Positions 32,953-43,579 of a stretch of DNA of 64,000 nt are shown here, in pieces. A program made the translations under genes and the position numbers. The notes under the pieces are model-generated. The model saw only the letters and a program-made list of their open reading frames with translations. It was not told the DNA's origin and ran no database searches. Origin of the DNA: Schistocerca nitens (lineage: Eukaryota > Arthropoda > Insecta > Orthoptera > Acrididae); contig NC_064615.1 in NCBI RefSeq assembly GCF_023898315.1, positions 1,185,831,413 through 1,185,895,412 on the forward strand, in the 5' to 3' direction. Within the stretch, counting starts at the first letter, position 1. The number at the start of each line of letters is the position of its first letter.

Positions 32953-34193
32953 ATGCTTGTTAAGCAGGCTGTGTTCAGGCTGTGTACCAAAGTACCTGTG
33001 GATAACACATTACAACTGTTGGCTGCTCATTTTTCCTCAGAAATTTTGAAGTTGTTCCGGCATACCTTGACGACCACTTACTTTTTATACAGTGGAAATT
33101 ATTATGAAATGACGGATGGAACAGCCATGGGTTCGCCACTGTCACCAGCAATAGCAAATTTTTTCATGGAGGACTTTGAAGAACGAGTGTTGAGCAGTGC
33201 TCACCTCCGCCCATCATGCTTCTACAGATACGTCGACGATACTTTTTTAATCTGGCCACACGGCAGCGACACGCTGCAGCAGTTCGTCGAACATTTAAAT
33301 GGTGTACATCCAAACATAAAATTTGCATTAGAGGCAGAGAAGGAAGGGAAGTTACCTTTTTTAGACGTGTTGGTAGAGCGAAAGCCGGATGGACGACTGG
33401 GCCATTCTGTGTACAGGAAGCCAACCCATACAGACTTATATCTGCATAGCCACAGCTTCCATCATCCGTCTCAGAAGAGAGCTATGCTGTATACTTTAGT
33501 ACACAGAGCCAGGACTATTTCCGACAAGGACCACCTCGGTCCCGAGATTAACCATTTGACGACTGTTTTCAAGAGGAATGGTTATTCTGCCGGTGAAATT
33601 AAATCAGTATTGTCCAAGAAAGTAAGACACGATGCCGGCCACATACAAGAAGAGGACCAACACATAGCGCGGCTTCCCTTTTGCGGTGCTACAACGAGCA
33701 AGATAGCCAGAGTCCTGAAGAGGCAAGGAATAAAACCAGTTTTCCGACCACCTAGGAAAATTAAGGAAATGTTGAGACCAGTCAAAGATAGTCTCGGCTT
33801 AAGAGTGCCGGGAATTTATACTATTCCTTGCGAATGCGGCAAGAATTACGTGGGCCAGTCTGTAAGAACCGTTGCCGACCGCTGCATCGAGCACCAACGC
33901 CACCTGATATACAGGTATTTGGAAAAATCAGCGGTGGCTAACATAGCCTGCTTAACACTATAAGATTTTATTTGAAGAAACCAGAGTAATAGCCCACGCA
34001 TCGAATTACTGGGACTCTGTGATCCGGGAAGCAGTCGAAATTAGACTCAGCGATAATAACTTTAACAGAGACAACGGCTATGCACTTAGCAACACTTGGA
34101 AGAGTGCACTGGATAAAGCAAAATCGCAGAGAAAAACTTCTCGCACTTTACCTCCTGATTCAAGGGATGGCGCTGCAAGCAACGCGGGATAGC
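32953..34193 (+). pseudogene. Penelope RT with GIY-YIG endonuclease (5'-truncated)
   Basis: The main frame (32953-33963) encodes YYEMTDGTAMGSPLSPAIAN, FYRYVDDTFLIWPHG (the catalytic YVDD box), KLPFLDVLVER and VYRKPTHTDLYLH, all hallmarks of Penelope RT. The GIY-YIG domain follows: GIYTIPCECGKNYVGQSV then DRCIEHQRHL (33810-33905). A frameshift near 33915-33960 ends the frame, but the C-terminus continues in another frame with HASNYWDSVIREAVEIRLSD to about 34193. The palm before TDGTAMGS is short, so the N-terminal half of RT is missing. GIY-YIG would cut the target DNA and RT would copy the element RNA. Not functional here. Confidence 0.88.
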
Positions 34194-34410
34194 AACTACA
34201 TCTATGGAAGTAGAGGGCACCACTTCACTACACGCCATATCGCTGACGTATTCCAGCCAATCACAAGCCGTCCTTTGCATATAAAAGTGGGAACCTCGCT
34301 AGTTCACGACAGTCAGTTTTAGTCCTGACGACGACCATGGAGGTAGTGGTCGAAAGCTTGGAGTTTTATCCTGAATTGACGCGGCATGTACACCGAGAGA
34401 TTTTTACTCA

Positions 34411-34689
34411 ATGTCGTTTGTTGTTAGCAATATTAGCTCATTCCCAAGAGTTAGCAGCTTTCACTCAGTTAATACTAGGCAGAAACGTAATCTGCATGTG
34501 GAATGCACTTCCTTGACTTTTGTGCAGAAAGGAGTGCAGTATTCTGCTGCATCCATTTTCAATAAGCTACCACAAGAACTCAAAAATCTTAGCAGTAGCC
34601 CAAACACTTTTAAGTCTAAACTGAAGAGTTTCCTCATGGCTCACTCCTTCTATTCTGTCGAGGAGCTCCTGGAAGAGCTGAAAAATTAA
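34411..34689 (+). pseudogene. LINE-B ORF2 C-terminus after insertion
   Basis: The frame resumes at the second copy of the 15-bp duplication with SFVVSNISSFPRVSS and contains NLHVECTSLTFVQKG, AASIFNKLPQELKNL and FLMAHSFYSVEELLEEL before a stop at 34687-34689. Sequences such as IFNKLP and HSFYSVxE are typical of the extreme C-terminus of CR1-like and Jockey-like ORF2. About 170 bp of 3' UTR follows to 34857. Confidence 0.8.
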
Positions 34690-34857
34690 GCAAATTCCAG
34701 TGTTACATTGTTGATTTTCTTTATTTAAACTTACGACTTGTCGCCTGAATATGTTTCTTATATTTCATTTTATCTCTTTCTACTATTGTGTTATAATTTC
34801 ATGTATTGACTCGTTCCATGACCATGGAGACTTCTCCTTAATTTGGTCCCATGGAAC

Positions 34858-36171
34858 AATAAATAACTAAATAAATAAATTGTATGGGCATTTAAGAAAT
34901 TTGAGCACTACTTACGGGGCAAGCACATCAGTGTACTGTGACCATCAGGCACTTTATTTTCTGTTGACATACAAATTATTACATTTACTGTTAGCAGGTG
35001 GCGCATGTACTAGCAGGAGTTTATTTTTGAAATCGTCTATATCATGGGTAAACAAAATATAGTCACAGACACATTGTCACGGTTATCTCAAGGGCTCAAC
35101 GAGTTCTTACAATTCACATAACAGAATTACAAATTTAGGGTCCTGCTTATGCAAAGCAATGCACAACGACCATATTATGTAAATATGTGTGACTTCGGAG
35201 TTATTGCAAGGCAGAGACCTGCGATGGAGAAGGGTAAGGTCAAAACTGCCTGAAAATAACAACGGGAATTTGAGGAAATTATGTACTATATACGAGGGAG
35301 TGTACGTCGAATCAAGAACAGTAGTTTGTGTGTTTAACAGATTACATAAATGATTTCATTTTATACACTCACAATGTATGGGGTCAGTATGGAGTTTCAA
35401 AATGAATCTACAAGATAAATACATACTGATATTCCCAACTTACAGAGAATAGTTTTCCAAGTAATACGGAAGCACATTACTTCCCAAACAATACCAAGTT
35501 TATTGAACTACATCCTATAGTGCCCACAAAACCTTTAGAATTAGTGTCCTCAGATGCTGCCACACCCTATCCACAAGGGAAGGGAGGTATCAAATATTTT
35601 ATTGCCTTGTATGATGTTTCCACAAAATATGGTAAGTTGTATGATGCAGTGTGGTCTGTGACTGCAGGCTCTATTAAAAAATTAGTTGGATTACAGCAGA
35701 TTATTTTCTGAGAGTTGATAGGCTGCAGATATTGTTAACGGACAATGCATCGTCCTTCTTAGACAATAGATGAAAGGAATTTACTAACACAAACAAGATA
35801 AAACAAATATTAGTATTCAGATTTCACCCTGAGGCAAGTCCAATGGAAACAACATTCAAAGAATTTATTGGAAAGGATATTTAAAGATTTTAACAAGTTT
35901 ATATGCATTCCAGAAGCACACTAAATGGGTGCCCACGGGAGAGATGTCACTTGAAGAAAAAGTACGTTAGGATTTGATTAATATGAAGAAAAACGCTGAA
36001 CAGAGAAAAAAACCACATGACAAAACATTAGGGAGTGCAGTAGAGTTTCAAGTAGGACAAGAGGTATTGCTATGAACGCATCCTACATCTATGAAATATA
36101 GGAAGCTCAATTGTAAATGGCAGGTTTTGCACACTGGGGCATTTGTAGTTACTAAAATCCCACATCCAGGT
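34858..36171 (+). pseudogene. Gypsy-A pol, right part (RNase H and integrase)
   Basis: Directly after the AAATAAA tail of LINE-B, the plus strand resumes Gypsy RNase H with IVWAF-like sequence, SVYCDHQALYFLLTY and IVYIMGKQNIVTDTLSRLS (34858-35090). This fits onto the frame broken at 20896 with about one codon missing. Integrase pieces follow: PTKPLELVSSDAATPYPQGK, GGIKYFIALYDVSTKYGKLY (35520-35650), a worn SDNASSF-type block near 35740, and the C-terminal KLNCKWQ and FVVTKIPHPG (36100-36170). The copy ends at the 5' LTR of Gypsy-E, so its own 3' LTR is either beyond 49245 or lost. Multiple stops and frameshifts. Confidence 0.8.
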
Positions 36172-36857
36172 TGTAATGTAACCAACCGTCGGAGATAAAG
36201 TTTATCTCAAGCGGAAAGTACGATGCCCACAGTAAACACTTAAGGTAATTTCATTATGTTGGCAGAAAACGTGTTTAATTTGTTTAATTATGAATATTTT
36301 CTTTTATGATAAATAATGGACTTGTTTAAGATGTTAAATGCTGTGTGTCTCTATATATGTTTGGAGTTCAGTAGACCAAAGAATCTAGAATGCAGGAATG
36401 TCTGCAACTTCTGAGCCCATGTTGGCTTGCCGGCCACCTCTTTGTCAGTATTAGAAGGAGACGGACGTGTTTTTGTGACAAGTCCCGTATAATGGATTTA
36501 GATTATCAATGTCCATAGTGAAAATGGTGTAGTTCCAAACAAAAAGTACGAGTAAATATAATTTTTATCTGAAAGTATTTCAGATCTGGTGGTGTTTATT
36601 TCAAACAAAAAGAAAACCCAGGCCATGTTTGTTGGAATGATTATGTTGCAGACAGAACTAAGAGAACCCCTTAGACAAATGAGATCTGCAGTATGTAATC
36701 TTTCAGCAGCTGCTAAAAAAATTAGTCATGCTGAAATTGTGCTGGAACTGGTCATGTTACACGTGGTGAGAGTATGGTCCTACCACAATATACTGTGTAA
36801 GATTCCACAAACAATTTCTCAGTTGTCTAAGAAACGAGAAAGATTATAGCCAGTACA
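36172..36857 (+). repeat. 5' LTR of Gypsy-E
   Basis: It begins TGTAATGTAACCAACCGTCG and ends ...CCAGTACA. It aligns along its length with 48577-49245 (for example CGTCGGAGATAAAG, ACGATGCCCACAGTAAA and CCAAAGAATCTAGAATGCAG), with substitutions and indels of up to about 20 bp. An open frame at 36589-36849 is by-product. Confidence 0.88.
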
Positions 36858-36860
36858 ATA

Positions 36861-36878
36861 TGGTGGCATCGTCCAGGA
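36861..36878 (+). promoter_or_regulatory. Primer binding site of Gypsy-E
   Basis: TGGTGGCATCGTCCAGGA lies three bases after the 5' LTR and starts with TGG. The primer tRNA was not identified. Confidence 0.6.
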
Positions 36879-36960
36879 TTATTGAAAAAGTTATCGATAT
36901 AAATTACCGCCGAGATTGCGAAGACAACGACAGAATTTGTATATCCTGGATGAAAATGTT

Positions 36961-37022
36961 CAAGAAAGTCATATGCTGATACCTTCAAGACAAAGAAAGT
37001 CGTACGCTGATACCTTCAAGAC
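36961..37022 (+). repeat. 31-bp direct duplication in Gypsy-E leader
   Basis: Two adjacent copies of AGAAAGTCATATGCTGATAC plus CTTCAAGACAA, with two substitutions in the second copy. They lie in the untranslated leader between the PBS and gag. Confidence 0.8.
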
Positions 37023-37248
37023 AACAGAATGCAGTTACTGGAGCAAGAATAACAGCACAATAAGTCAAGAAAAAAGAAAAAAAGTGAAAAGTGTTGTGCA
37101 ACATAAAAGCAGTGTCGTCAATTCCATCAGGCACAAATCAACAAAGAAGATGATATAAGATAAGAAAATCAGTAAACTGTGAGTAAGATAATTTAGTATC
37201 CTTTAGCAAAGATAAATTTACTGTGTTTGTTTATTCCTGTGTAAAAAG

Positions 37249-38821
37249 ATGACTATTGTAAAAGAGGAAAGTATTGACGACGGTACCGCCAATGCTAGTA
37301 CCGATGTAAATTTATTATACGAAAGTGAATGCAACAGTAATAGTCTCGATCCTGTAGAGAAAGTTGAAACTCGTACAGAAAGACAGGATGAAGTTAAAGA
37401 CATGTTATCAACAATAATGAGTTATATAGAGGGAAAATTCAAGGCAAAGAAACTAACAGACAAAATGTGGAGTGGTTAGGAAACATTAAAGAGAGACTCG
37501 ATGCTAATAAGATTAGTTTGGAACAAATGGGGCAAAACAATGCTGCTCAGTTAGACCAGAGTCTTAAGGACATAAGTGATAGATATGAAAAACAGTTCAA
37601 AGAATATGAAAAGAAAAATGACAAATAACTTTCAAAAAGTAGAAGCAAAAATTTCCAGTTTGAGTTGTAATATGGTTAAGGTCACGGGTAAGGTCAATTA
37701 TGTCAGGACAAAGGTTAGAAATGTAGATGCAAAAGTAAAAAATCTGAAAACTGAAATTAGCACAGGTAGAGAGATAATCCATAATGCGTTTAAAGTTGTG
37801 CATGCAGATATCAAATATGTAGAAGATACAGTATCTGATCGTATTTCTATTGTAGACGATAAAATTGTTCAAGTAGAACGTAAATTTCAACAAAAGATAG
37901 GAAGCATTACTGAAAAAATAGATGTAAATAAGCAAATAAGCAAAGATGAAGTCAAGAGTTTAGAAAATAGTATTAATGTCATCACTAAGAAATTTGAAAG
38001 TGTTAGTAGCAATATGGTCACCAATAGTTTGACGAACAATATTAGCACTATGTGGTGAAACATTCTAGTAAAAAACTTTTCAGATGAGAGCAGTATGCAT
38101 CCGGTAGATTTCCTGCAGCATTGCAATGATAACTTTTCTCCAAATATGAATGATAATTTGAAAATTAAATTTGTGAAAAGATTTCTAGAAGGTGAAGCAT
38201 TGTCAAGGACTAATCATTATTGTATTGAGGGGAAAACTTTTGCAGAGTTTGAGGAGAAGTTCTTAAGTAAATACTGGTTCGAGACAGAACAAGCTAGAAT
38301 AAAAAGCGAATTCTTGAATGGACCTGTTTATAAACATGAGTTTGGTAGCATGAAGCAATTTTGCAAAAATCAGTTAAGGAAACTCACTCACCTATGCAAA
38401 CCTTTTGATGAACTCAATCGATGCACTAAAAAGAAGGCTACCATATGAACTACACTGGGAGTTAGCTTATGGACCTGATGACACAATAGATCAGTTTTTG
38501 ATGTATGAAGACAAACTAGACAGAATTATTGAGAAAATGGGTAAACCACCGCACCATAGCCAAAACCATTTTCAAAAGACAGGACGTACAAATTGGGGAA
38601 ACACACAACACGACAAAAAGGAACCACACAATTTTGGAAGTAATGATTCTCATCAGAGAAATCACCAGCACAACTTCAAGGGATCACAAGGACACAATTT
38701 CCATTACAAGGGTCAATATGGAAATAGTAATAATCAATTTGGTAACAAACACTTTGGAAATAAACCAAAGGAGTGGAATAGTCATAATGGTATGGGGAGA
38801 ACTGAACAGGAGTTAAAAAAC
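37249..38821 (+). pseudogene. Gypsy-E gag (broken)
   Basis: Starts MTIVKEESIDDGTANAST at 37249. The frame stops at 37479, and gag continues at 37576-38058 with a long lysine-rich coiled-coil region (KVEAKISSLSCNMVKVTGK, SLENSINVITKKFESVSSNM). After another stop, a capsid-like part runs at 38095-38430: HPVDFLQHCNDNFSPNMNDN, FAEFEEKFLSKYWFETEQAR and FGSMKQFCKNQLRKLTHLC. It changes frame near 38430 and ends in a histidine/asparagine/glycine-rich tail (38560-38820). Like LTR-D gag it lacks a CCHC knuckle and has coiled coil, capsid and low-complexity tail in the same order. The shared FLSxYW-x4-QxR pattern supports common descent. At least three frame breaks. Confidence 0.75.
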
Positions 38822-39114
38822 TGAATGGGGTTCCATTGGCGGTCCGCAAGGTAGGAGCTACTTATACACAAATGGAAAGGGCCAACCTAAACTGTCTAAC
38901 TAAACAGAAAGATACCAGTGACATAATGAGTAATTATTTTAAAGAGAAGTGTTATCCCATTAATGTAGTATCTGTTACAAATAATATATATATATATATA
39001 TGTCATACAAATAAACCAGAAACAAAAGGTAAGTTATTTAAAGACACTGATTGCTTACAAAACTGTTAAGAATTAAACTTAGATTCATTCTATGAGTGGG
39101 CTGAGAGGGGCACC

Positions 39115-39687
39115 TTGCTGGAAAATAGTTGTTCAAATGATCCAAGTGTATTAGGAATTAGAGAACTTATGGAAGAGTCTGGTGGGCTAGGAATGAAAAT
39201 TGCAGCTAATAAAGATGATTTAAATGTGTATCTGCATACTGAAGGTAAGGGTGAAGAGGATCAAGAGGATAACTTTTTTGATGTTGATTGGGAAGAAAAG
39301 AAGATAGAGGATAGTAGTGAAGAAAGATGTTTTATTGGTGTAAGTGAGGAGTTGGAGGCTTTAGGGATTATTAATATAAAAGAGGATAGTAATGAAGTTA
39401 GTGAGGTACACATGAACACAGTTGACAATTTGAATAATATGGATGCCAGAATTTTAGTCAATGAGCTATTTGATCTTAATAGAGGTAAGAAAAACAATGA
39501 GAGGGAATTGGCAGCAGGTAATCTTAACAGCATTAGGGGAGTAGATATTGAAATGTCAGATAGTGGGCAATTTTTGTTTAACTTATGGGTTAACAGTAGT
39601 GCCACTAAGGATGATGAAAATTTCAGAAAGGTAACACTTGATATGTGTGAAACTTTGTATCCAGAATGGTGGCATATAATCAAGTAA
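39115..39687 (+). CDS. Gypsy-E acidic ORF between gag and protease, unknown function
   Basis: An uninterrupted frame of 190 codons starts MLENSCSNDPSVLGIRELME and is rich in aspartate and glutamate (EGKGEEDQEDNFFDVDWEEK, EDSSEERC). It ends ETLYPEWWHIIK before TAA at 39685-39687; the protease frame opens 13 bp later at 39700. Its length and acidity are unusual for the gag-pol junction of a Ty3/Gypsy element. It may be a spacer of the original polyprotein, or the remains of an accessory domain. I recognise no domain. It is the best-preserved frame of Gypsy-E, but in a dead element that may be chance. The antisense frame at 39773-39261 is its shadow. Confidence 0.6.
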   Translation: MLENSCSNDPSVLGIRELMEESGGLGMKIAANKDDLNVYLHTEGKGEEDQEDNFFDVDWEEKKIEDSSEERCFIGVSEELEALGIINIKEDSNEVSEVHMNTVDNLNNMDARILVNELFDLNRGKKNNERELAAGNLNSIRGVDIEMSDSGQFLFNLWVNSSATKDDENFRKVTLDMCETLYPEWWHIIK

Positions 39688-39699
39688 CACATTGCACAA

Positions 39700-40254
39700 A
39701 TGTTAAGAGATAAATATAAAGGAGAGACACACAATAGCACAAATGAATGTAGTTGGATTAATGAAATATTCACGAATAGTAATCAGGCCAAAGAAAATGC
39801 AATTAGGGTAATAACAGCATATAACTCTGGTAGTAATGATACAGGTAAGGAGAATAGAAAGGGATATGGATTTAGTGAAATTGAAGATAACTTATTACAT
39901 GAGAATATTAATAAAAAATTTGACTTTGGTGCAACCAGTCCGTTTATTGATGTACAGATAGGATCATGGAAAGGAAAGTGTTTAGTGGACACAGGAAGTC
40001 ACGTATCTGAGATACCACAATCATTAAGTAAAAAACTGAAAACTAATAAGATTTATGTTGAGATGCCTGTAGTTAGAATTAAAATAAGAGGGGCTATCAG
40101 GAGGCACAGTAAATCTGTAAGGAGTCAGGCTTTTATTACTTTTGAAATTGAAGGAGTATCATGGTCACATGGGTGTCTCATTATTCCCGATCTCACAGAG
40201 GGTTTTATGCTAGGAATGTCTTGGATAACAAAAGTAAGTGCAGCATTTGATTGA
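39700..40254 (+). pseudogene. Gypsy-E protease (retropepsin)
   Basis: The active-site block GKCLVDTGSHVSEI (about 39980-40020) carries the DTG triad of aspartic retropepsins. It is preceded by SPFIDVQIG and followed about 65 residues later by HGCLIIPDLTEGFMLGMSWI, the second conserved hydrophobic-glycine block, then a stop after SAAFD at 40252-40254. The enzyme would process gag-pol. The next frame, which carries linker sequence into RT (40270-40509), is displaced by a stop. Confidence 0.8.
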
Positions 40255-40509
40255 GTAGGACAGAAATTAATGATGACTCTAGCAAGTGGTGAAGTCATTG
40301 CAACGAAACTTCTTACATCAAATGTGTCGTGTATGAATAAGACTGTGGACTGTATTGAATTTACAAAAGAAGGTAAGTACATTCAAAGCCATGTCACAGA
40401 TTTTCATACAGATGCGATAGAGTTTGAAAACTTGGTAAATGAAAAAGTACCCGAAGATAGAGAACTAACTGAGAACCAAAAACAAAATTTGAAATTATTT
40501 TTGTGGTAA

Positions 40510-42114
40510 TACAGTGATGTATTTAGCAATATACCAGGTAAAGTAATTGGTTACCAATGTACTTTGCAGCTGAAGCTGCATGAACTTTTCTTTACAAAAC
40601 CATACAGCTTTCCAATCTCGAAAAGGATAGCAGTGGAGAAAGAATTACAAAAGATGGAAGTGTGTGAAATCAGTGAGCCCTTATAATAATCCCTTGGTCA
40701 TTGTAAATAAACCTAATGGACAACTCAGATTAGTACTAGATTCCAGACAGTTCAACAAATGTTTATACAGAGAAACTGACAACCCAGAGAACATCGATGA
40801 GTTGTTATATAAATTTAAAAATATCCAAATTATGTCAAGCCTTGACCTAATTTCAGGTTTTCATCTAGTACCTCTTGCAATTAGTTCTAGAAAGTACATT
40901 GACTTTCTTATATAATGGGAGATGTTACCAATATTGTGTAGTGCCTTTCGGATTAAACTCATCAGTAGCAGAATTTATAAGAGCACTAGACTATGTACTT
41001 GGCCAAGACGTTGTGTCAGAATTAACCATTTATGTAGATGATATATTAGCGTCAAATCAAAGTTGGGAGGATCATTTGAAGTTATTGAAAAAGGTGTGTG
41101 AGAAACTCAGAAAAGGGGGAATGACATTAAAACTAGAAAAATTTGAATTTGGTGTGTCAGAAGTCAAATTTTTAGGTCATGTCATTACTAAGGAAGGGAT
41201 AAGTGCAGACCCTGAGAAAATAAAATATATTGTAAACTTTCCATCTCCTGGAAACCGAAAACAATTTAAATCTTTCTTCAGAATCTGTGGATTCTATCGA
41301 AAATATATAAATGGACAATGCCTTAATGTAACATGTTTAAGCAACTTACTTAGAAAAAATGCTACATGGAATTGGTCCGACGAGTGTCAGAAAGCATTGG
41401 AGAAAATTAAGAACGAACTTTGTAAGAACAAACTTTTCCACAGTCCAAAATTTTAGTTTGCCATTTTGTCTTCACACCGACAGTAGTGATCATGAACTAG
41501 GAGGAGAACTGTTTCAGGAGAAGGTTGTGAAAAAATCTTCATTGTACTATTGTATTTGCCAGTAGAACGTTACTTAAACATGAGTCACAGAAAAAGAATT
41601 ACTTGCGGTAGACTGGGCCTTTATAAAATTTAAAACGTACCTGTTAGGACACAAGACAAAAGTGTATTCAGACCACAAAGCCTTAAGTTATTTACAGGAG
41701 TGCAAACTATATCATAATAGATTAACCAGGTGGACAATATTCATGCAACAGTTTGACTATGACATTGAGTATATTAAGGGGTCAGAAGATGTAGTAGCTG
41801 ATGCTTTATCCAGGTTACCAGTAGGAGATGAGGAAATGTTTGAAGAAGAGGAAGAAAAAGAATTTAAAATAAGATATATGAAGGGAATCCCAGATGAAAA
41901 GCTCTTAAGGACACTTTGCAATACCATCAGGAGGGGACAAAATAACGATCCTAAATGGAAATTGGTTAAGGACTGTTTAGGCAAAAGAGGGTATGATAAA
42001 CTTGACAAATACTATAAGGTCTTTAAGGGAACACTATTAAGAAGGACAGATATGGACTCTGACAATTGGAAGCTATGTTGGCCAGAATGTGAGTCAGACA
42101 AGTACACCCATTAA
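40510..42114 (+). pseudogene. Gypsy-E reverse transcriptase and RNase H (broken)
   Basis: RT blocks: SPYNNPLVIVNKPNGQLRLV (40675-40735), MSSLDLISGFHLVPL (motif A, 40833-40880), YQYCVVPFGLNSS, LTIYVDDILA (motif C with YVDD, 41025-41055), and VKFLGHVITKEGISADPEK with QFKSFFRICGFYRKYI of the thumb and connection. RNase H: HTDSSDHELGGELF (41475-41520), KELLAVDWAFIKFKTYLLG, VYSDHKALSYLQ (41662-41700) and GSEDVVADALSRLP (41780-41822). Frames change near 40910, 41455 and 41570, with stops between. The domain order protease, RT, RNase H, integrase identifies Ty3/Gypsy. Confidence 0.9.
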
Positions 42115-42115
42115 A

Positions 42116-43121
42116 GTTATGGTCACTTTGGAATACAGAAATGTGTAAAAGAGTTACAAGAAAACATCTACTTTTATAACATGGTGAAGAAGGTGAGGAA
42201 CGAAATATCAACATGTGACAAATGTCAAAGGGTAAAAGTAACTAACAGTACATATCAGGGAGAAATGCAGAACATTATTCCGGATAAGCCTTTAGATTTA
42301 GTAGCAGTAGACTTTTACGGTTCTTTACCCAAAAGCAAAGGTGGTCATTGTTTTATACTCGTCATGGTTGATGTAATTTTCAAATTAATTAAACTCTATC
42401 CTGTTCGAAAAGCTACGAGTAAAGAGATAATTACAAAGATTGAGACAGATTACTTCAAGGATGTAGGAAAACCTAAAGCCATACTATCTGATAATGGTTC
42501 ACAATTTGTTTAAAAAACTGGAAAGTATTCATGGAAAAAGCTAACACAAAACACAACTTGATATCCGGGTACAACCCATCTTCAAACCCAGCAGATAAGT
42601 ACATGAGAGAAAAAGGGAGACTTTGCAGGAAATATTGTAGTCACAAACGCCCTAGTTGGTCCGACCATGTAAACAACTTTGAGGACATCATCATGAACAG
42701 CTTGCAGCATAGCTCTACTAGATTTTCACCATATGAAATTGTGTTTCATCTCAGACCAGCGAATCTTATTTCTAAATTAATAGACTTTCCACAATGTGCC
42801 TTAATATCAATGAAAGAACGTGAAGAGATTGTAAAGAAAACCATGAAGAAACTAGGTGAAGCTAGGAAAAACAGACATGATAGAAAAATAAAGGCTACCA
42901 CATTCATAGTAGGCGACCATGTCTTAGTGAAAGTCCACAAACGATCGAAGTTATTAACAGCAGAACTCAAAAAGTTTCTTGATATTTACATTGGGCCATT
43001 TGAGATTATTGACAACCCCCACCCAAATGCATACCAATTAGTATATCCCAAGTTGAGAAAGCAGTTTGGTCTTAGGAATGTTGTTTCTTTGAGGCCGTAT
43101 ATTGAGAAAAGAACAAACTGA
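42116..43121 (+). pseudogene. Gypsy-E integrase (broken)
   Basis: The N-terminal zinc-binding pattern is visible as YGHFGIQKCVKELQE then CDKCQRVK (42116-42235). The core has LVAVDFYGSLPKSKGGHC (first aspartate) and AILSDNGSQFV (second aspartate, 42480-42510). A stop follows at 42511-42513. In the next frame YNPSSNPADKYMREKGRL has aspartate where the third catalytic residue is glutamate in the family (NPAER-type). SPYEIVFHLRPANL and the C-terminal GDHVLVKVH and FEIIDNPHPNAYQLVYP end at a stop at 43119-43121. The enzyme would insert cDNA into the genome; this copy is inactive by both stop and substitution. Confidence 0.85.
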
Positions 43122-43579
43122 GTCCTCAAACATGCCGTTATCTGGAAAGAATTTTACTGGAAAAAACGAAATGTTGTGAGATAAAGTCACAGGAACAAAT
43201 TGCAATCACCATACTAAGCTGTGTATCATATCTCATGCAAAATGATGTTGCATCTAGACTGATTGTCACTTAATTCTGTTATAAAATTAGACTTCATGAT
43301 TCCAACATGCTTGTTTAAGTAACAGTACAGTATTTAATGAATTGAAAAATATATAAACTTGACAAAAGAGGGATTTTATTTTAATGATGATGCTAAGAGA
43401 CAATACATGTCACCCTGCCCGACAGTTTGAGAGTAGCAAATCTCATAATTTTGGAAATCTTGCTCATTCACTTAAATAGACCGTAATACTTATAAAATTT
43501 GCTCTATAGTTAACAGATTATAATTTCTTGTATATGCAAGTGTGCTTTTGTTTTATGTCATGCTCCACATGTTGTTGTT

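Larger units (their letters stand above)
24593..34408 (+). mobile_element. PLE-C: Penelope-like element with inverted 5' arm
   Basis: A perfect 15-bp target-site duplication, caatgtcgtttgttg, lies at 24578-24592 and 34409-34423, marking one insertion into LINE-B. The sense part (about 32976-34408) carries a 5'-truncated RT with GIY-YIG endonuclease and the 3' end. The 5' part (about 24621-24710 and 32594-32975) is an inverted copy of the same 3' end, so the element is head-to-head. Both arms contain, for example, the reverse-complement pair starting GACGACGACCATGGAGG. LTR element D is inserted in the left arm. Truncation plus inverted terminal copies is known for Penelope elements. Confidence 0.87.
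20897..34857 (+). mobile_element. LINE-B: CR1-like LINE, split by PLE-C
   Basis: The element occupies 20897-24577 and 34409-34857; the 9.8 kb between is later insertion. ORF1 carries PHD-like and esterase domains, and ORF2 carries endonuclease and RT. The 3' end is AAATAACTAAATAAATAAA at about 34857. It interrupts the RNase H of Gypsy-A, whose protein sequence resumes immediately after. No target-site duplication is obvious, which is not unusual for CR1-group elements. Broken by stops and frameshifts in both ORFs. Confidence 0.82.

Noticed and set aside
39261-39773. 170-codon minus-strand frame rich in leucine and serine, looking like a membrane protein
   Set aside because: It is the antisense of the acidic ORF at 39115-39687; the leucine/serine richness follows from the opposite-strand acidic codons.
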